Both the position numbers and the translations under genes were made by a program. Shown here in pieces: positions 58,998 to 64,000 of a stretch of DNA of 64,000 nucleotides. Source of the DNA: an uncultured Collinsella sp. (GTDB lineage: Bacteria; Actinomycetota; Coriobacteriia; Coriobacteriales; Coriobacteriaceae). The stretch's first letter is position 1, and each line of letters opens with the position of its first letter. The DNA lies in the NCBI GenBank assembly GCA_958370325.1, contig CATXJW010000005.1, positions 22,221 through 86,220 of the forward strand, in the 5' to 3' direction. Under the pieces are notes generated by a model. It was not told where the DNA came from, ran no database searches, and worked only from the letters and a program-made list of their open reading frames with translations.

Positions 58998-59194
58998 CCA
59001 GAGCGGAGCCAAGCGCGCCCTTCTCGTTCGCACGTTTCCCGTTCGTTTCGCGCCCGTTGCCGCGCCGTTTCCAAGATTGCGGCACCGTTTCCATTCGACA
59101 ACGCAGCGTTTAACAACGCCGTATCTGGTCTACACCAGTTGCCCCTCGGCCGCATTATGGGCGCCGACAACGTTCATGCGACCAAGGGGGACGA

Positions 59195-60472
59195 ATGTAC
59201 GATACGGGATCGACAACGTTTATGCTCATCTGCACCATGCTCGTGTTTTTAATGACACCGGGCCTGGCGTTTTTCTATGGCGGTCTGTCTAGACGCAAAA
59301 ATGTCATCAACACCATGCTTATGTGCTTTGGAGTCATTGGCTTGGTGGGCGTGCTGTGGATTGTTGCCGGCTGGTCGCTGGCCTACGGCGGCGACGGCTC
59401 GAGTCCGTTTATTGGAGGCCTTGACCAGCTGCTGTGCCTGCCGGTGCTTAACCAGGTGCTGCAGGCGGCCGAGGGCAATGCCGCGGACGGTGCCGTCTAC
59501 CCTCAGATCATCAACATTGCCTTCCAGATGGCGTTTGCCATGATTACGGCCGCTATCGTTACGGGCAGCCTGGCCGGACGTGTTAAGTTTGGTGCCATGA
59601 CGGCCTTCCTGGGCATTTGGCTGCTCGTGGTCTATGCGCCGCTCGCCCACATGGTTTGGGGCGGCGAGGGCTCCTTTATCGGCGACATCATCGGCGCGCT
59701 CGACTTTGCCGGCGGCGACGTGGTGCACATTTCGTCCGGTCTTACGGGCCTGATCCTTTGCTTAATGCTCGGCCGTCGTCGCGGTTTTGGCATGGTGAGC
59801 TATCGTCCGCATAACGTGCCGTTTGTAGCGCTGGGCGCCGGCCTGCTTTGGTTTGGTTGGTTTGGCTTTAACGGCGGCAGCGAGTTTAAGGCCGACGCCG
59901 TGGCGGCGCTCGCCATCCTCAACACCGTGACGGCCAGCGCGGCGGGCATGGTCTCGTGGCTTGTCGTCGAGCGCGTGCACACCGGTCGTCCCACGCTGGT
60001 GGGTGCCAGCACCGGTCTGGTTGCGGGCCTTGTGGTGGTTACGCCGGGTGCGGGCTTTGTCGAGCCGTGGGCGGCGCTGGTCATGGGTCTGATCGTATCG
60101 CCCGTCTGCTACCTGGCCATCAGCCACCTTAAGACCAAGTTCGGCTACGACGATGCGCTCGACGCGTTCGGTTGCCACGGTGTCGGCGGCATCTTGGGCG
60201 GTGTGCTCACGGGCCTGTTCTGCGTGCCGGAGCTCTCGTGGACCGGTAAGGGCGGCCTGTTCTACACGGGCGACGTGTCGCTGCTTGTCTCGCAGGTTCT
60301 GGGCATTGTGGTGACGGTCGTTATTGTGCTGGTGCTCGACTTGGTGATCGCCGCGGTGGTCAAGGCGCTGTTCCACGGTAGCCTGCGCGTGGACGAGGCC
60401 GACGAGGCGCTGGGCTTGGATGCAAGTCAACACGGCGAGAGCGCATATCCCTCCTTCTCGGGACTTGACTAG
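59195..60472 (+). CDS. amt: Ammonium transporter (Amt)
   Basis: The 425-residue protein has eleven helices and Amt signatures: TPGLAFFYGGLSRRKNV, DFAGGDVVHISSGLTGL, FNGGSEFKADAVAALAILNT and DAFGCHGVGGILGGVLTG (the two pore His). It conducts ammonium into the cell. The ATG follows AAGGGGGACGA. The PII gene 146 nt downstream is its usual regulator. The leader (58998-59194) has GTTTCC-type repeats but no recognised regulator site. Confidence 0.93.
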   Translation: MYDTGSTTFMLICTMLVFLMTPGLAFFYGGLSRRKNVINTMLMCFGVIGLVGVLWIVAGWSLAYGGDGSSPFIGGLDQLLCLPVLNQVLQAAEGNAADGAVYPQIINIAFQMAFAMITAAIVTGSLAGRVKFGAMTAFLGIWLLVVYAPLAHMVWGGEGSFIGDIIGALDFAGGDVVHISSGLTGLILCLMLGRRRGFGMVSYRPHNVPFVALGAGLLWFGWFGFNGGSEFKADAVAALAILNTVTASAAGMVSWLVVERVHTGRPTLVGASTGLVAGLVVVTPGAGFVEPWAALVMGLIVSPVCYLAISHLKTKFGYDDALDAFGCHGVGGILGGVLTGLFCVPELSWTGKGGLFYTGDVSLLVSQVLGIVVTVVIVLVLDLVIAAVVKALFHGSLRVDEADEALGLDASQHGESAYPSFSGLD

Positions 60473-60575
60473 CGGCTTCCCCAGGCACCGCACCTTGGGT
60501 TTCAAACCGTCGCTTGCGTACAAAAGTACGCGGCGCTCCTCTTTCAACCCAATCTGCGGCACCTGGGAAACCCGC
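60472..60575 (+). repeat. Imperfect ~104-bp palindrome between amt and glnB
   Basis: Gcggcttccccaggcaccgc... pairs with ...gcggcacctgggaaacccgc, around an inner gcgtac/gtacgc hairpin (60516-60531). It starts at the amt stop and could control read-through into glnB. It lacks the conserved motifs of the mosaic palindrome family. Confidence 0.6.
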
Positions 60576-60618
60576 GTCTCATGTAAAGGGATACGTTGAT
60601 TATTGAGAGGAATTCATT

Positions 60619-60957
60619 ATGAAAAAGATCACGGCTATCGTGCGCCAGGAAAAGCTTGAGGTTCTTAAAGACGCGCTGTTTGCTGCTGATGTTCGCGGCA
60701 TGACTATCAACCAGGTGCAGGGCTGCGGCGCGCAGCATGGCTGGAAGGAATACGTGCGCGGCAACGAGCTGCTCGTCAACACGATCCCCAAGGTGCAGTT
60801 CACCCTTATCTGCGCCGATGAGCACGTTGACGGCATTGTCGACATCATCTGCAATGCCGCCCGCACCGGTGCCGTTGGAGACGGCAAGATTTGGGTCGAG
60901 CCGGTCGAGGAAGTCATCCGCATTCGCACCGGCGAACACGGCCCCGCCGCGGTGTAG
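60619..60957 (+). CDS. glnB: PII signal-transduction protein (GlnB/GlnK) with unmodifiable T-loop
   Basis: The 112-residue protein aligns without gaps to PII: MKKITAIVRQEKLEVLKDAL, TGAVGDGKIWVEPVEEVIRIRTGE. The T-loop reads HGWKEYVRGNELLVNTIPK, so the usual uridylylation site Tyr51 is Leu and Tyr46 is Val. It should still bind ATP/ADP and 2-oxoglutarate and block Amt, but regulation by GlnD- or GlnE-type nucleotidylation looks impossible. GAGAGGA precedes the ATG. Confidence 0.92.
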   Translation: MKKITAIVRQEKLEVLKDALFAADVRGMTINQVQGCGAQHGWKEYVRGNELLVNTIPKVQFTLICADEHVDGIVDIICNAARTGAVGDGKIWVEPVEEVIRIRTGEHGPAAV

Positions 60958-61031
60958 AATCGACCGCCTGCCATCCGCAACGTTAAAATGCTGCAATGAG
61001 GCACAAGACTTGCGTTGCGGATGGGCGGATT

Positions 61032-61694
61032 ATGGGTCGCAATAAATATCCCGAGGAGACGGTCGCGAAGATTCTCGACGCGGCACTGGAGCTATTCTGT
61101 GCACAGGGTTATGAGGGGACGAGCATTCAAGATATCGTTGACCGTCTCGATGGCATGACCAAGGGTGCTGTCTATCATCACTTCAAGAGCAAAGAAGAGA
61201 TTTTCAACGCCGCGTTTGATCGGGCAATGGCTCCGATTGTTGAGAACCGTCGCTTAATGCTTGATATCGGTAATATGACCGGCGCCCAAAAGCTCAAGCG
61301 ACTGTACGCGCCCGAGTCCGTCGTTCCGCAAATTGAGCTATGGGCACGTATGCGTCCTGCAGCAGATCCGGTAAAAAGCTCGCGTCTTCTGGCGATGCAG
61401 TACCAGGGCTCGTTTGACGAGTCGGCCGATGGCTGTCTCTTGCCAGTGATCGAGGAGGGCATCGCCGACGGCTCCATTGCGTGCGAATGCCCGCGCGAAG
61501 CGGCGGAGGCCGTATCGTTGCTGGCGAATCTCTGGCTGTTGCCACTGTTTCGTCCGCTCGAGCCCAAGGATCGAATGCTCGCTCGCGCTCAATGTTTGGC
61601 GCAGATGGCCGCTGCGGTGGGACTCGATTTGGGCGAGGAAGTGCTCCAGACAACGGCACGGATTTGGGACGTATGGGACCGCGCTGGGTGGTAA
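61032..61694 (+). CDS. TetR family transcriptional regulator
   Basis: From ATG 61032 the 220-residue protein has an N-terminal TetR HTH (ILDAALELFCAQGYEGTSIQDIVDRLDGMTKGAVYHHFKSKEEIF). The C-terminal ligand domain is unclassified. It is followed by an MFS gene with palindromes in between, so it likely represses that transporter. Confidence 0.9.
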   Translation: MGRNKYPEETVAKILDAALELFCAQGYEGTSIQDIVDRLDGMTKGAVYHHFKSKEEIFNAAFDRAMAPIVENRRLMLDIGNMTGAQKLKRLYAPESVVPQIELWARMRPAADPVKSSRLLAMQYQGSFDESADGCLLPVIEEGIADGSIACECPREAAEAVSLLANLWLLPLFRPLEPKDRMLARAQCLAQMAAAVGLDLGEEVLQTTARIWDVWDRAGW

Positions 61695-61699
61695 TATAG

Positions 61700-61782
61700 A
61701 TACCAACGGTATGTAATTGATTTGTGAGGGTAGCCACGGCTGCCCTTTTTCAAGTCGATAAATACATACTAGCGGTATGTAT
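61700..61782. promoter_or_regulatory. Two candidate TetR operators before the MFS gene
   Basis: Atacc-aac-ggtat (61700-61712) and atacatac-tagcg-gtatgtat (61762-61782) share the half-site CGGTATGTA. The second lies 12 nt before the MFS start, where binding would block expression. Confidence 0.6.
61728..61750 (+). terminator. Terminator after the TetR gene
   Basis: Gggtagcc / ggctgccc followed by TTTTT. Confidence 0.7.
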
Positions 61783-61794
61783 GGGGGCGGACTT

Positions 61795-63057
61795 ATGGCT
61801 GGGCTGAGAGACGTCGGCGTCTCGTTGAAATCAAAAACAGTGCGGTCAATCAGGCTCGCGGAACTTCTGGTTGCGCAGCTGTGCACGTATTCGATGCTGT
61901 CGGCGCTGTGCTTTGCGTATCCACTTTACTTGTTCGATTGCAGTGGATCGTCAACGTTATATGGCGTCGTCGTGGCGATAGCGTTCATACCCGGCGTACT
62001 TGCAACTCCGGTTGGCGGAATCTTGGCGGATAGGGGAAGACATCGCGAGGTCCTCGTGGCCCTCGGCATTGCTCTGATGGCTGCATCACTGCTGTCTATC
62101 CCCATGAAGCACTCATTGCCTCTTGCGGTCGTCGTAGTTGCGATACTTTGTGTTCAATATGGCGTTCAATCGCTGCTAAAGCCAATGCTCCAAATTGAGA
62201 CGGTGCGCATGGCGGGTGAAGAGAAGGTTGAGCGGGCCACTGCATTGGTTTCGCAGGTGACCATGGTGAGCAATATCTTGGGCCCTGTGGTCGGGACGGC
62301 AGTCTATGGGTGCTTTGGCATCGATACTCTTTGCACAACCGCGTCGGTCGCGTTTGCGATTTCAGCCCTGCTGTTTGGGGTCGCACTCAAGCAAAATGCC
62401 TCATCTGAAACGATGGGAGACGGCGCGACTCGTACGACATGCCGAAACGATTTTCGGGAGTCGATTCGGTACCTGTTGCAAAATGCATCATTGGTCGCTG
62501 TGATTTTGCTTGCGGCAGTTTTGAACCTTGCGTTGGTTGGGCTAACGATTGGTGCTCCCATTGTTGTTGCAAAGCATCTCGGCATGCAATCGTCCTGCGT
62601 TGGGATAGTTGAGGTGGCTATGGGCTTGGGTGGTCTTGCCGGCAGTGGCTTGGTCGGCATTTGGCCGCATCGGTTTTCTTTCAATGGCATATGTCGATAT
62701 GTTGCGATGATTTGTTTTGGAGTCGCGCCGATTAATGTCGCGCTACTGTGCGGCACTGATGTATGTGCGTTCGCCGTGTTTGCAGTTGGTTCGGCATGGG
62801 TCATGGTGTGGGCGAGCGTTACGTCGGTTGAAATCATCGTGTTTGTTCAGCGGGCAGCGCCGACTGAGCTCTGCGGAAAAGTGCTTTCGGTCGTTTACAT
62901 GGTCCTTTCCTGCGCAACGCCGATCGGCCAATTGACGTACGGGGTTGCATATGATCGATGGACACCGGCGATTGTATTCGCAGGCATGCTGGCGGTGCTG
63001 ACGTTGACGACGGCGCTGTTTTATCGGCTGAAAAGTCGCTTGTGGCGATTGCCTTAA
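61795..63057 (+). CDS. MFS transporter
   Basis: From ATG 61795 (GGGGGCGG upstream) the 420-residue protein has twelve helices and the MFS loop motif (GGILADRGRHREVL). It resembles the MdfA/EntS-type drug efflux group. Codon use is more AT-tolerant than in flanking genes. Under control of the adjacent TetR protein, efflux of a toxic compound is the likely function; the substrate is unknown. Confidence 0.88.
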   Translation: MAGLRDVGVSLKSKTVRSIRLAELLVAQLCTYSMLSALCFAYPLYLFDCSGSSTLYGVVVAIAFIPGVLATPVGGILADRGRHREVLVALGIALMAASLLSIPMKHSLPLAVVVVAILCVQYGVQSLLKPMLQIETVRMAGEEKVERATALVSQVTMVSNILGPVVGTAVYGCFGIDTLCTTASVAFAISALLFGVALKQNASSETMGDGATRTTCRNDFRESIRYLLQNASLVAVILLAAVLNLALVGLTIGAPIVVAKHLGMQSSCVGIVEVAMGLGGLAGSGLVGIWPHRFSFNGICRYVAMICFGVAPINVALLCGTDVCAFAVFAVGSAWVMVWASVTSVEIIVFVQRAAPTELCGKVLSVVYMVLSCATPIGQLTYGVAYDRWTPAIVFAGMLAVLTLTTALFYRLKSRLWRLP

Positions 63058-63119
63058 CGCGCTGGGGCACCGTTGCTTTGCGGAAGCGAATGTCCTGGCG
63101 CGTTGGAACACCCTTGCAT

Positions 63120-63173
63120 GGGCATGCCTCTCTTTCGTCTACAATATCGTGCAGACGAAGGAGAGGCATGCCC
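63120..63173 (+). promoter_or_regulatory. Stable hairpin covering the HAD gene ribosome-binding site
   Basis: A 21-bp stem (arms 63120-63140 and 63153-63173, one G-T pair) contains the GAAGGAGAGG Shine-Dalgarno of the following gene and ends 1 nt before its ATG. It could be an intrinsic roadblock, an RNA thermometer, or a terminator of the MFS transcript. Confidence 0.6.
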
Positions 63174-63174
63174 C

Positions 63175-64000
63175 ATGATCAAGATGTTTGCGAGTGACTT
63201 AGACGGAACGCTGCTTAACGCCCTGCACGAGGCAGATGGGACTATCCGCCGCGCCATTCGCGAGCTGACTGAGGCTGGCCTGCACGTGGTTCCCGCGACT
63301 GGACGCTCGACGTTGCCGATCGGCGAGCATGGCTTTACGGGGCTGGCGCTCGATGCCTGCTGCTCCAACGGATCCATCGTGCGCGACAGTCATGGCGAGG
63401 TGCTCAATACCTGGACCATCGACCCACAGATCACCGAGGAGTTGCTCAAGGCGTTCCCGGACATTTGCTTTGATTGCTCCACGCCCGATGGCATGTTTTC
63501 GAGCGGTTCGTTCGAGATGCATCAGGCGGGCTTTAAAAAAGACAGCCCTATCAAGCGCATCGTGATGCGCGGCATGCGTGCGCGTGGCGGGTACCACGAG
63601 GAACAATATTTCGACCAGTCGATCGGTGACATCCTGCGCCACGATGTGTGCAAGATCAACTGCCGTGTGATCTCGCCCGAGCTGGAGCGCGACCTTAAGG
63701 CCTATCTTGCCGAGCGCTCGGACCGCGTGGTCAACGCACCGTTTGATCCGGTGATGTTCGAGATCACGGACGTGGCATGCAACAAGGGTGAGAGCGTGGC
63801 CTGGCTGGCGGGTTACTACGGCATTGCCGAGGACGAGGTCGCGGTCTACGGCGACGGCGGCAACGACATCGCCATGCTCAAGCGTTTCCGCCACAGCTAC
63901 GCGACCAAAAACGCAAGCGATGCAGCCAAGGCCGCCGCGAGCGCGACCATCGGCAGCTGCATGGTCCACGCCGTCCCCAAACACATGCTCGCCACCATGC
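63175..64000 (+). CDS. HAD family (Cof-type) hydrolase, 3' end beyond the window
   Basis: The frame opens at ATG 63175 and is still open at 64000 (275 codons). It begins MIKMFASDLDGTLLNALHEA (nucleophile Asp in DLDGT), has ATGRS, CCSNGSIV, and VYGDGGNDIAML near the end, the Cof/YbiV type IIB cap subfamily. It dephosphorylates small phosphorylated metabolites such as sugar phosphates. Translation start lies in a strong hairpin. Confidence 0.9.
   Translation, partial: MIKMFASDLDGTLLNALHEADGTIRRAIRELTEAGLHVVPATGRSTLPIGEHGFTGLALDACCSNGSIVRDSHGEVLNTWTIDPQITEELLKAFPDICFDCSTPDGMFSSGSFEMHQAGFKKDSPIKRIVMRGMRARGGYHEEQYFDQSIGDILRHDVCKINCRVISPELERDLKAYLAERSDRVVNAPFDPVMFEITDVACNKGESVAWLAGYYGIAEDEVAVYGDGGNDIAMLKRFRHSYATKNASDAAKAAASATIGSCMVHAVPKHMLATM

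Overview
The window looks like chromosomal DNA of a high-GC, anaerobic gut actinobacterium of the Coriobacteriia, most likely Collinsella. This is inferred from codon use, the fermentative and threonine gene set, and strongly Shine-Dalgarno-led genes; no rRNA or marker gene was compared. No rRNA, tRNA, CRISPR array, IS transposase or prophage gene was seen. Genes are dense on both strands, and the gaps between them are unusually rich in large palindromes.

Layout. 1-3.1 kb: the end of a Schlafen/AlbA-type ATP-binding protein, a GNAT acetyltransferase and a class I DAHP synthase. 3.6-8.3 kb: a MarR-regulated heterodimeric ABC exporter. 8.6-10.5 kb: an SDR oxidoreductase and a KdgT-type permease. 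10.9-15.6 kb: pyruvate formate-lyase split into a catalytic core gene and a separate glycyl-radical gene, then DegV and the radical-SAM activase. 16-17.4 kb: MTA/SAH nucleosidase and the GTPase EngB. 17.7-23 kb: thrB, thrC, lysC and asd, the aspartate-to-threonine pathway. 23.4-29.2 kb: Ogt, a two-component system, a TIGR00266 protein, a CLC transporter and a GyrI-like protein behind a LexA-like box. 29.5-34.5 kb: a MacB/FtsX-type ABC system, a gene remnant and a membrane-anchored XRE regulator. 35-43 kb: phosphofructokinase, a choloylglycine-hydrolase-family protein, an M18 aminopeptidase, a RelB/PIN toxin-antitoxin pair, a 2-hydroxyacid dehydrogenase broken by an amber codon, SEC-C methionine aminopeptidase and a radical SAM protein. 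43.3-46.5 kb: an alpha/beta hydrolase and a GGDEF-like/REC/HD-GYP regulator with an Hpt protein. 46.8-50.4 kb: a more AT-rich island with a DUF2975/HTH pair, a 42-residue six-cysteine peptide gene and a LanFEG-like ABC transporter. 50.5-54.8 kb: a glutamine/glutamate-type ABC uptake operon with a class I amidotransferase. 55.4-64 kb: dxs, an HD protein, a CmpB-like membrane protein, amt-glnB, TetR-MFS and a truncated HAD hydrolase.

Points of greatest interest are the cysteine-rich peptide with its transporter (the peptide ORF is too short for ordinary gene finders), the two-gene pyruvate formate-lyase, and several families of structured intergenic elements. One family has conserved inner motifs but outer arms that differ from copy to copy while staying paired; four of its five copies lie 13-24 nt after a stop codon in sense orientation. 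A second, two-hairpin family abuts the stop codons of two unrelated genes. A six-copy motif alternates orientation about every 40 bp between the glutamine transporter and dxs.
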